The notes under the pieces: generated by a model
Databases searched by the model: none
What the model was told of the DNA's origin: nothing
Seen by the model: only the letters and a program-made list of their open reading frames with translations
Part shown: positions 1 through 5,733 of the stretch, in pieces
Numbering within the stretch: position 1 is the first letter of the stretch
Layout of the letters: each line of letters opens with the position of its first letter
Translations under genes and position numbers: made by a program
NCBI GenBank assembly: GCA_003577005.1
Contig: QEUW01000582.1
Coordinates: 1 to 5,733 of the forward strand
Source of the DNA: Chloroflexota bacterium
GTDB lineage: Bacteria > Chloroflexota > Anaerolineae > Caldilineales > Caldilineaceae
DNA length: 5,733 bases
Reading direction: 5' to 3'

Positions 1-2133
1 GTGTTGGTGCGCGCTGCCCTGCTAGGGCTGCTGCTGCCTGCCACCGGCGATCCGGCGCGTGACCGTGACATCTTCCTCAAACTGATGACCATGGATGCGG
101 AAGGGCTGCGCCAGCGCAAGTCTAAGCCAATTGCGCAAAAACGGTTGCTCGAGGAACTGCAACAGATGGCGCCGGGCGTGCGTCGCCGTTTCCTCGATCC
201 TGACGCGCCTTCCGGCGAACCTCGCCTGCGCCGGTTGAGCAATACCGAACGCGAAGAGTTGCAACGGCTGGTCTTCGACCGTTTGCCCTACGCCGAAAAG
301 CTCGCCTACTGCGACCGCCCCGAACAGGTCGACGGGCCCACTCAAGAGGCTTGGGTGGAGATCAATGCATACCTGGGCACCCACGCCAGTTGCCTGGCGG
401 AACTGGTGGAGGAACTGGGGCAGTTGCGCTTTGGTCATCGCCCGCGAGTAGGGGATGCCTTCTGCGGCGGTGGTTCGATTCCCTTCGAGGCGGCACGGCT
501 GGGTTGCAACGTCTACGCCTCTGACCTCAACCCGGTCGCGGCTCTGCTCACCTGGGCCGCGCTCAATCTTGTCGGTGGCGGGCCAGAAATTGCCAGGGAG
601 GTGGCTGCTGCACAGCAGCGCGTCTATGCAGCCGTGGACAAACAGATCTGCGATTGGGGTATCGAGCACAACAGCCAGGGCTGGCGCGCCGATGCCTATC
701 TCTACTGTGTGGAGGTGGTAGACCCCGAATCTGGCTGGCGTGTGCCACTGGCGCCTGCTTGGGTGATCGGCGAAAAGACACGCACCATCGCCAGGTTAGT
801 GCCTGACGAAGTCCACAAACGCTATGAAATCGAAATCCACGAAGGCGTCTCGGCGGCCGAACTGCAGGCGGCCAAAACGGCCGGCACGGTCAAAGATTTT
901 CGCCTGATTCCACCGCATGGCGGCCCTTCCACACCCATTGAAGTGTTGCGGCGCAATTTACGCCGCTGGGAAAACGATGACTTGATGCCACGCCCGGACG
1001 ATGTGTTTCAGGAGCGGCTCTATTGTATTCGTTGGGTGGAGACGTACACCGACGACGCGGGCAGAACACAGACCCGCCGCCACTATCGCGCCCCTACCCA
1101 GGCTGATCTGCGCCGCGAGGAGCGCGTGCTCGAACTGTTGCGTGAGTATTTTGAGCTTTGGCAGGAATGCGGATATATCCCCAGCCGTGCTATCGAACCG
1201 GGACAAGACATCAATCGCCCAACTGTGGCACGTGGCTGGAGCCATTGGCATCACTTTTTCAATCCACGCCAGTTGTTGATCAACGGGCTATTTGCCAAGC
1301 ATGTTGACGCACTTCGGTGGTCTAAGCCTGTAAAAACTGCCCTGCTTCTTGGCGTCGGCCGTTTAGCTGATTGGAATAGTCGTCTTACCAGATGGGACCC
1401 GAGTAGCGCAAACGAAAAAGGCTCTCAGACGTTCTACAAGCCGTCGTTGCCAACACCGTTGATGAATTACTGTTGTCGTTCATTGACGGCGCTAAGCACA
1501 ACGTTTACTCTTGACCTGACCACTGAGTCAATTCAAGAGGCTGCCACATTAACTGTCGGCGATGTGCGCACTGCGCAAGGCCAGGTGGACGTCTGGATCA
1601 CCGATCCGCCCTATGCAGATGCGGTTAACTATCACGAACTCTCCGAGTATTTCCTTGCTTGGTACGACAAATCATTGCCGCGCATCTTTTGTGACTGGTA
1701 CACCGATTCGCGGCGGGCGCTGGCTGTACGCGGCGATGATGAAAGCTTTCGCAAGACGATGGTGGTCTGTTATTCGCATCTAACTACCCACATGCCAGAT
1801 AATGGTCTGCAGATTGTCATGTTCACTCACCACGACGCTGCTGTATGGGCCGATCTGACGTTGATTCTTTGGGCAGCCGGGTTGCGTGTCTCCTCCGCAT
1901 GGTGCATCGCCACAGAAACCGAAGCGGCCTTGAAACAAGGCAATTATGTCCAGGGTACATGCTTGCGTTGGAGGACGATTCGGAACCCAACTTTGGCGAC
2001 GCCGATTATCAACTGGCGGCCTACGCCGCTGCGCTGCGCGTGCTCACCGAACGCCCAATTGAAGAACTCGACCCGCTGCGCGAGATCACCCGTCCCCGCC
2101 AGCGGGGAGAAGTCAGCCCGGTGGAACAGGTGA
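1..2133 (+). CDS. DUF1156-type adenine-specific DNA methylase, N-terminal/catalytic part (5' partial, frameshifted near 1960)
   Basis: This is a predicted N6-adenine DNA methyltransferase of the DUF1156 family, expected to mark host DNA in a defence system. Seen: motif I DAFCGGGSIPFEA at window residues 152-164, the SAM-pocket strand YASDLNPVAA at 172-181, and catalytic motif IV DPPY at 535-538 followed by ADAVNYHELSEYF. About 370 residues lie between motifs I and IV, including PRPDDVFQERLYCIRW and GWSHWHHFFNPRQLL, both typical of the family; this insert may hold the target-recognition region (inference). The frame is already open at base 1. The first residues (RAALLGLLLP) match the segment just after the family's N-terminal HLWWARRPLAACRA block, so the GTG at 1 is a window edge, not the true start. 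Family-like sequence ends at GNYVQGTC (residues 647-654). Residues 655-710 are basic, Pro-rich and unlike the family, because they are the out-of-frame reading of the C-terminal domain encoded at 1959-2696. No Zn-ribbon cysteine cluster is visible. Confidence 0.88.
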   Translation: MLVRAALLGLLLPATGDPARDRDIFLKLMTMDAEGLRQRKSKPIAQKRLLEELQQMAPGVRRRFLDPDAPSGEPRLRRLSNTEREELQRLVFDRLPYAEKLAYCDRPEQVDGPTQEAWVEINAYLGTHASCLAELVEELGQLRFGHRPRVGDAFCGGGSIPFEAARLGCNVYASDLNPVAALLTWAALNLVGGGPEIAREVAAAQQRVYAAVDKQICDWGIEHNSQGWRADAYLYCVEVVDPESGWRVPLAPAWVIGEKTRTIARLVPDEVHKRYEIEIHEGVSAAELQAAKTAGTVKDFRLIPPHGGPSTPIEVLRRNLRRWENDDLMPRPDDVFQERLYCIRWVETYTDDAGRTQTRRHYRAPTQADLRREERVLELLREYFELWQECGYIPSRAIEPGQDINRPTVARGWSHWHHFFNPRQLLINGLFAKHVDALRWSKPVKTALLLGVGRLADWNSRLTRWDPSSANEKGSQTFYKPSLPTPLMNYCCRSLTALSTTFTLDLTTESIQEAATLTVGDVRTAQGQVDVWITDPPYADAVNYHELSEYFLAWYDKSLPRIFCDWYTDSRRALAVRGDDESFRKTMVVCYSHLTTHMPDNGLQIVMFTHHDAAVWADLTLILWAAGLRVSSAWCIATETEAALKQGNYVQGTCLRWRTIRNPTLATPIINWRPTPLRCACSPNAQLKNSTRCARSPVPASGEKSARWNR
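1954..1986 (+). other. Frameshift / possible linker-deletion junction in the methylase gene
   Basis: The catalytic frame reads QGTCL up to about 1965, and the C-terminal frame takes over at about 1959-1968 with MLALEDDSEP. Restoring one continuous protein needs 3n+1 extra bases here, either a single lost base or a longer deletion. Related proteins, from memory, carry a LRKR-containing linker of roughly 30-40 residues between the QGT motif and the FGDADYQLAAY block. It is absent here in all three frames, which favours a longer deletion. No X XXY YYZ slippery heptamer or long homopolymer is present, so programmed frameshifting is not supported. Confidence 0.72.
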
Positions 2134-2696
2134 TTCGCAATGCGGTCAAGATCGCCTGCGACCATCTGGTGCCGCGCGGCTTTGACACCGAACTCTGGAA
2201 GACACTGGCCCCGCTGGAACGCTTGTATCTGAAAGGGTTAGAGGTCGAGAGCCATGCCGAATACCGCAGCGGCGTCTACCAGGAGTTGGCACGCGGCTTT
2301 TGCGCAGTTGACTACACCAATCTGTTGGCCAACACCAGGGCCAATGAAACCCGGCTGAAAAGCGCCAGCGAGTTTGGCAGGCGACAGTTGGGGCAGCGCC
2401 AGCGAAGTGAGAGGTCGGGTGGAACCCGGAGCGACCAGGAAAACAGTGAATTTGGTGGTACGCTTCTACGCCAGGCGCTCTTTGCGATCCACCAAACCAG
2501 TAAAGAAGATGACCCGCGCGCTGGTCTCCACTGGTTGAAGACCGAACTGCCTGCTTACTGGCAGGCGCGCGAAAAACTCATTCACATCTTGGATTATCTA
2601 GCGCGGCTCAGCGCGGTCACCACCATGCCGCACTGGCGCCAGGATGCCACCGCCGCGCGGGTACTGGCTGGCGCCTTGCGCAATGACCATATATGA
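1959..2696 (+). CDS. C-terminal domain of the same DUF1156 methylase, displaced into another frame
   Basis: This frame encodes 245 residues that I read as the severed C-terminal domain of the upstream methylase rather than an independent gene. It opens MLALEDDSEPNFGDADYQL, then AAYAAALRVLT, VIRNAVKIACDHLVPRG, LYLKGLEVESHAEYRSG and YQELARGF, and ends LAGALRNDHI, all of which resemble the helical tail of defence-associated DUF1156 proteins as I recall them. The frame is open back to an ATG at 1845, but residues from 1845 to 1958 are the shadow of the catalytic frame, so family-like coding starts at about 1959-1968. An ATG lies at 1959 but has only a weak purine stretch (cagggt) before it, so independent initiation is not convincing. 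The stop TGA at 2694-2696 overlaps the helicase ATG, which shows this is the frame the operon was built around. A separate gene product made by reinitiation remains possible but less likely than a broken or mis-sequenced gene. Confidence 0.8.
   Translation: MLALEDDSEPNFGDADYQLAAYAAALRVLTERPIEELDPLREITRPRQRGEVSPVEQVIRNAVKIACDHLVPRGFDTELWKTLAPLERLYLKGLEVESHAEYRSGVYQELARGFCAVDYTNLLANTRANETRLKSASEFGRRQLGQRQRSERSGGTRSDQENSEFGGTLLRQALFAIHQTSKEDDPRAGLHWLKTELPAYWQAREKLIHILDYLARLSAVTTMPHWRQDATAARVLAGALRNDHI
2693..2696 (+). promoter_or_regulatory. ATGA stop/start overlap coupling methylase C-terminus to helicase
   Basis: The helicase ATG (2693-2695) overlaps the TGA (2694-2696) of the methylase C-terminal frame. 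The upstream bases (cgcaatgaccatat) contain no convincing Shine-Dalgarno, so the helicase is probably translated by terminating ribosomes coming from the methylase C-terminal frame. Ribosomes that stay in the catalytic frame stop at 2133, about 560 bases too early for this coupling. Confidence 0.7.
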
Positions 2697-5491
2697 TCCT
2701 TCGCTATTCCTCGCGTCGCCAACGTCTTGATCACTCTTTTTTGCGCGTCCGCCTCCAGGGTGCGCTCGCCTACGACCGCATCGCCGGTTACTTCAGTTCC
2801 TCGCTGCTCGAAGTGGCCGGCGAGGAACTAGAAGGGGTGGCAGGCCTGGTGCGCATGGTCTGCAACGCTGATCTAGACCCACAGGATATCGCCGTGGCGC
2901 GCGCAGCAGCCATGAGTGATTTGCGCCGTGATTGGTGCGCAACCCAGCCGGAAGCATTTTTGCAGGGTGCTGGCGCTCCACTCGCTCGTATACGGTTTCG
3001 GCGGCTCTATCATCTGCTGCGCAGCGGCAAGCTCGCCGTGCGGGTCTTGCCTGACCGCATTTTTGGCCTGATTCACGGCAAAGCCGGCGTGATCACACTG
3101 GCCGATGGTGGGCAAACCAGCTTCATCGGTAGCGCCAATGAGTCCCGGCCAGCCTGGCAACTGAACTATGAATTGATCTGGGAAGACTCGTCATCCGCAG
3201 CAGTAGCCTGGGTGCAGGAGGAATTCGATGCGCTGTGGAGCTCACCTTACGCGGTGCCGCTGGCCGAGGCGGTCATCGAAGATATTGGTCGCCTAGCCGC
3301 ACGCCAGGTCTTCTATACCGTGGCCGACTGGCAACAGGAACAAGCAAGCGAAATCAGCAGCGATCCAGCGCCCGTTCTAGTCGAAGCGCCAGTGTATCGT
3401 AAAGAAAATGGATTATGGGCGCATCAGAAATACTTCGTCAAGGCTGTTTGGGATACACATACAGGCCCGACCGGTAAAGCACGCTTTGTATTGGCGGACC
3501 AAGTAGGATTGGGCAAAACCGTACAACTGGCGATGGCGGCGCAGTTGATTGCGCTAACGGGGGATAAACCATGCCTGGTCATTTGTCCGAAAACTCTGCT
3601 CTGGCAGTGGCAAGCCGAGATGCTTGACCTGCTCGACATGCCGGCAGCGGTATGGAATGGTCGCCAGTGGATAGACGAACATGGCATCGAATATCCAGTA
3701 GAAGGTCCACAGGGTATCCGCAAATGTCCTCGTCGAGTAGGCATCGTTTCCAGCGGTCTGATCAGCCGTGGTTCAGAAGTTGTACGTCACCTGTTAGCGC
3801 TGGAATACGACTGTGTCATTCTGGATGAAGCGCATCGGGCGCGGCGCCACAATTTGGGTGAGGCACGCGACCACGAAACGCCAGAGCCGAATAATCTCTT
3901 ACAATTTATGTACGAGATTGCGCCGCGTACGCGCAGCCTTTTGCTTGCCACGGCTACGCCAGTGCAATTGCGTCCAGTGGAAGCCTGGGATTTGCTCGAC
4001 GTGCTCAGCCGGGGCGATGAGTCAGTACTAGGCAATGCGTTTAGCCGGTGGCGACGCGCCAACGAGGGGCTTCGTTTGATCATGGGCCATCAGTCATTAC
4101 CAGCCGCTGAATACGAACAATGGGAATGGCTGTGCAATCCTTTGCCGCCCAAGGTTGAACACCGGGACTTTGAGATCTTTCGCCGGAGTCTGAACCTCAC
4201 TGATGATCTGTCCGTGGCGCCCGGCAGCGCGTTTGCCCAGCTAAAACCAGCTGATCGAGATCGCTTGCGACGCGATTTTGGATACTTACTACACAATCAC
4301 AACCCCTTCATCCGCCGCATGATCCGCCGCACGCGCCAACAACTTGAACAACAGATCGACCCAGAAACAAACGAACCACTGCTGAAACCGATCCGCGTTG
4401 AACTACTGGGCGAAGGTGACGAAGAAGCCATCCGTCTGCCGCCTTTTCTCAAAGCCGCCTATGAGACGGCAGAAGAGTTTTGTCAACTACTGGGCGAGCG
4501 GCTGCAATCAGCCGGTTTTCTCCGCACACTATTGCTGCGGCGTGTAGGTAGCTCGATCTATGCTGGGTTCAGCACCGCCCAGCGCATGTTGGGCGAATGG
4601 GAACAACTGGACTCGCTGGAAAGTGAAGAGGACGAAGAGACGAGCGAAGAGAAGGAACCAGGTGAAACTGCCCAAGGGCTCACACGCACTCTCACTGTAC
4701 AGGAGCGCAGTCTACTTGAACGCTTTATTGCTGAACTGGATGCCAACCAGGAGCGTGACCCTAAGTACGAAGTGGTGCGGCGTTGCCTGTTGGAGCGCCG
4801 TTGGCTGGAAATGGGCTGTATTATTTTCAGCCAATACCGGGATTCCATTCGATGGTTGATCCAGCAGCTTGCTACTGAGTTGCCAACGGAGCCAATCGCA
4901 CTCTACTCAGGACCACTGACTTCAGGTATCCAACATGGTTTACAGTGGACACCCCTATCACGCGAAGAGCTAAAACAGATGGTGCGTCGCGGAGAGCTAC
5001 GGTTGCTATTAGGTACGGATGCTGCATCGGAAGGTCTCAACCTACAGCGTCTGGCTCGGTTAATCAATCTCGACCTACCCTGGAATCCCACTCGGTTGGA
5101 ACAACGGAAGGGACGGATCCAGCGCATTGGTCAAAAACATGATGTGGTACAAATCTATAATTTGCGCTACAAAGATTCGGTTGAGGATCGAGTTCATCAG
5201 TTGCTCTCTGGCCGTTTGCAAACTATTCATTCGCTCTTTGGTCAGATCCCCGATACACTGGAAGATGTGTGGGTTCAGGTGGCGCTCGGAGAGGTGGAGC
5301 GGGCGCAGAAACTGATCGATGCCGTGCCGCAGCGCCATCCGTTTGAACTGCGGTATGCGCATGTCGAGCCAATACACTGGGAATCCTGCGAAAAAGTGCT
5401 TGATGCTAGTGAAAAACGAAAAATCTTGAGCCAAGGGTGGACAAATCTGAAAAAAAGTAATGGAGAAGCAAATCGTAACACCACAGCATAG
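2693..5491 (+). CDS. Phospholipase D-like/SNF2-family DEAH helicase fusion, anti-phage defence protein
   Basis: This is a complete 932-residue fusion of a PLD-superfamily domain and a Swi2/Snf2-type ATPase. The N-terminus (DHSFLRVRL, YDRIAGYFSSSLLEVAGEEL) leads to a PLD active-site motif HGK (H128, K130) followed by GSANES (146-151). Only one HxK is present, so a nuclease site would need dimerisation (known for the family). Helicase motifs follow in order: Q-like residue Q245, Walker A DQVGLGKT (269-276), Ia LVICPK (295-300), DEAH (378-381), TAT (420-422), IV IIFSQYRDS (710-718), V GTDAASEGLNLQ (774-785) and VI QRKGRIQRIGQ (804-814, arginine fingers R808/R811). A highly acidic linker spans about 643-656 in the long insert between the two RecA lobes. 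The ATG at 2693 is chosen because the PLD domain begins immediately and it overlaps the upstream stop. Directly following a DUF1156 methylase, it fits the helicase of Hma/DISARM-like systems, presumably acting on invading DNA. All catalytic motifs look intact. DrmD-like or other SNF2 defence helicases are alternatives, but the N-terminal PLD fusion argues against them. Confidence 0.93.
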   Translation: MILRYSSRRQRLDHSFLRVRLQGALAYDRIAGYFSSSLLEVAGEELEGVAGLVRMVCNADLDPQDIAVARAAAMSDLRRDWCATQPEAFLQGAGAPLARIRFRRLYHLLRSGKLAVRVLPDRIFGLIHGKAGVITLADGGQTSFIGSANESRPAWQLNYELIWEDSSSAAVAWVQEEFDALWSSPYAVPLAEAVIEDIGRLAARQVFYTVADWQQEQASEISSDPAPVLVEAPVYRKENGLWAHQKYFVKAVWDTHTGPTGKARFVLADQVGLGKTVQLAMAAQLIALTGDKPCLVICPKTLLWQWQAEMLDLLDMPAAVWNGRQWIDEHGIEYPVEGPQGIRKCPRRVGIVSSGLISRGSEVVRHLLALEYDCVILDEAHRARRHNLGEARDHETPEPNNLLQFMYEIAPRTRSLLLATATPVQLRPVEAWDLLDVLSRGDESVLGNAFSRWRRANEGLRLIMGHQSLPAAEYEQWEWLCNPLPPKVEHRDFEIFRRSLNLTDDLSVAPGSAFAQLKPADRDRLRRDFGYLLHNHNPFIRRMIRRTRQQLEQQIDPETNEPLLKPIRVELLGEGDEEAIRLPPFLKAAYETAEEFCQLLGERLQSAGFLRTLLLRRVGSSIYAGFSTAQRMLGEWEQLDSLESEEDEETSEEKEPGETAQGLTRTLTVQERSLLERFIAELDANQERDPKYEVVRRCLLERRWLEMGCIIFSQYRDSIRWLIQQLATELPTEPIALYSGPLTSGIQHGLQWTPLSREELKQMVRRGELRLLLGTDAASEGLNLQRLARLINLDLPWNPTRLEQRKGRIQRIGQKHDVVQIYNLRYKDSVEDRVHQLLSGRLQTIHSLFGQIPDTLEDVWVQVALGEVERAQKLIDAVPQRHPFELRYAHVEPIHWESCEKVLDASEKRKILSQGWTNLKKSNGEANRNTTA

Positions 5492-5492
5492 C

Positions 5493-5511
5493 GTGGAGTG
5501 CAGTGGAGTGC
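5493..5511 (+). repeat. Tandem direct repeat of 9-mer GTGGAGTGC, 10-base period
   Basis: GTGGAGTGC occurs at 5493-5501 and again at 5503-5511, separated by one A and beginning two bases after the helicase stop. The second copy is the outer part of the left arm of the hairpin at 5503-5576, and the first copy could compete for pairing with the right arm (CACTCCAC at 5569-5576). Confidence 0.75.
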
Positions 5512-5584
5512 GTCACACTGGCCGCAAACCAGCTAGCAGGACAGGTGAGCGCACCGGCCAGTGCGACGCACTCCACGGTTTTTT
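5503..5584 (+). terminator. Large hairpin with T6 tail; Rho-independent-like terminator, probable repeat-element remnant
   Basis: The arm at 5503-5524 is the reverse complement of 5555-5576, with 21 of 22 positions pairing and a single A-C mismatch (5515 against 5564). The loop is 30 bases (5525-5554) and T6 follows at 5579-5584 after GG. Placed 12 bases after the helicase stop, it can end the defence operon transcript. The stem is far longer and the loop larger than a usual intrinsic terminator. The right arm contains its own 13-base palindrome, AGTGCGACGCACT (5560-5572), so the element may instead be a dispersed palindromic repeat or a small non-autonomous mobile element that doubles as a terminator. 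Confidence 0.68.
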
Positions 5585-5605
5585 GTGGCGCTACCAAGCC
5601 GGTCG

Positions 5606-5630
5606 GTGAAGTGGCAATTCTGGACTTCAC
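5606..5630. repeat. Short perfect inverted repeat GTGAAGT/ACTTCAC
   Basis: Seven-base arms at 5606-5612 and 5624-5630 are separated by 11 bases, spanning the point where recognisable XisH coding begins. The length would suit a dimeric regulator's operator upstream of xisI, but a repeat of this size can occur by chance and no promoter boxes are clear beside it. Confidence 0.35.
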
Positions 5631-5688
5631 GCTAAAACTGCTTGTCTTTGACCCTGTACAGGAGGCAATTGTGCAATGGATCGACTAA
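5617..5688 (+). pseudogene. xisH: xisH remnant: only the C-terminal ~24 codons remain
   Basis: The frame reads ILDFTLKLLVFDPVQEAI then VQWID and stops at TAA (5686-5688). The block LKLLVFDP...E.IVQWI resembles the C-terminal end of XisH, one of the controlling factors for fdxN-element excision in heterocystous cyanobacteria, a family found widely beyond them. XisH is normally about 135-140 residues. Upstream, the same frame runs back only into the hairpin element (open from 5503) and shows nothing XisH-like, and neither other frame restores it. The stop overlaps the xisI start, as expected for an xisH-xisI pair, so this is a 5'-amputated gene rather than chance coding. The exact breakpoint lies between about 5585 and 5625. 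The call rests on a short match plus the neighbouring xisI. Confidence 0.66.
5660..5665 (+). promoter_or_regulatory. Shine-Dalgarno AGGAGG for xisI
   Basis: A perfect AGGAGG lies 10 bases before the ATG at 5676, inside the xisH remnant. It supports this ATG as the xisI start and suggests xisI can still be translated although most of xisH is gone. Confidence 0.72.
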
Positions 5689-5733
5689 ATTGCTACCGCC
5701 AAATTGTAAAAGATCTGATCACCCGGTATGCCC
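5676..5733 (+). CDS. xisI: XisI-like protein, 3' partial (runs off the window)
   Basis: The 19 visible codons read MDRLNCYRQIVKDLITRYA, matching the characteristic start of XisI proteins (MD.L..YR..I...L..YA, as I recall the family). XisI is about 110 residues and partners with XisH. Both were named as controlling factors for XisF-dependent excision of the fdxN element in Anabaena, but in most bacteria their role is unknown. The ATG overlaps the xisH stop by 13 bases and has a strong ribosome-binding site. About 90 residues lie beyond the window, so integrity cannot be judged. With xisH reduced to its tail, xisI is an orphan here unless a second xisH exists elsewhere. Confidence 0.75.
   Translation, partial: MDRLNCYRQIVKDLITRYA

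Noticed and set aside
1..3. GTG at base 1 as the true methylase start
   Set aside because: The frame is open at the window edge and the first residues match an internal segment of the family, so the gene begins upstream.
22..669. Long minus-strand open frame (215 codons) opposite the methylase
   Set aside because: It lies wholly opposite motif-bearing methylase coding and its translation has no recognisable motifs; it is a mirror of GC-rich codons.
854..886. Repeated cggcc/ggccg stretches as a hairpin or regulatory site
   Set aside because: They sit inside well-supported methylase coding (Ala/Glu/Lys-rich) and are explained by codon choice.
1845..1958. ATG at 1845 as the start of an independent gene
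   Set aside because: The 38 residues it adds are the shadow of the catalytic methylase frame, which still shows family-like sequence through about 1962.
1930..1970. Programmed -1 frameshifting to join the two methylase frames
   Set aside because: No slippery heptamer or stable downstream hairpin is visible, and the likely missing linker argues for a deletion instead.
5450..5456. A7 run near the helicase 3' end as a slippage or frameshift site
   Set aside because: One extra A would stop translation at once, changing only the last ~13 residues of an already variable tail; there is no evidence it matters.
5460..5609. Small plus-strand open frame (49 codons) starting at ATG 5460 and crossing the hairpin
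   Set aside because: It overlaps the helicase end, runs through both hairpin arms and has no Shine-Dalgarno or recognisable sequence.
5406..5630. Minus-strand open frame opposite the helicase end and hairpin
   Set aside because: It spans the palindrome and opposes confident coding; no motif or ribosome-binding site supports it.

Overview
The window is a dense, single-strand stretch of bacterial chromosome (mid-50s % GC by eye) in which everything I can support reads on the + strand. It holds the distal half of an anti-phage defence operon followed by a broken xisH/xisI pair. The host is probably a chromosomal bacterium of the Chloroflexota/cyanobacteria type, because XisH/XisI pairs are common there. 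That taxonomic call is weak inference; no marker gene is present.

Layout. (1) Positions 1-2696: a DUF1156-type adenine-specific DNA methylase. The window begins inside the gene, so its N-terminal DUF1156 segment lies upstream. The frame that carries the methylase motifs (motif I DAFCGGG, motif IV DPPY) runs to a stop at 2133, but its family-like sequence ends near 1960. The C-terminal domain of the same protein resumes in a different frame (about 1959-2696). The gene as written is therefore frameshifted, possibly with a linker deletion. (2) Positions 2693-5491: an intact 932-residue protein with an N-terminal phospholipase-D-like (single HxK) domain fused to a SNF2-family DEAH helicase. Its ATG overlaps the stop of the methylase C-terminal frame (ATGA). 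(3) Positions 5493-5584: a directly repeated 9-mer and a 22-bp-stem hairpin followed by T6. This serves as a plausible terminator for the operon and looks like a mobile or repeat element remnant. (4) Positions about 5617-5688: the last ~24 codons of an XisH-like gene, the rest of which is missing. (5) Positions 5676-5733: the start of xisI, overlapping the xisH stop and running off the window.

Functional picture. A DUF1156 methylase directly followed by a PLD-SNF2 helicase matches the helicase-methylase-ATPase (Hma, DISARM-like) class of predicted defence systems, whose usual partners (DUF499 ATPase, DUF3780 protein) would be upstream of this window. The expected division of labour is self-DNA marking by the methylase and recognition/cleavage or translocation on foreign DNA by the helicase-nuclease. 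The methylase frameshift is the most consequential observation: if real, the self-marking arm of the system is compromised or made as two polypeptides while the helicase is intact. The downstream junction, where the defence operon abuts a hairpin element and an amputated xisH, looks like a recombination scar at the edge of a defence island.
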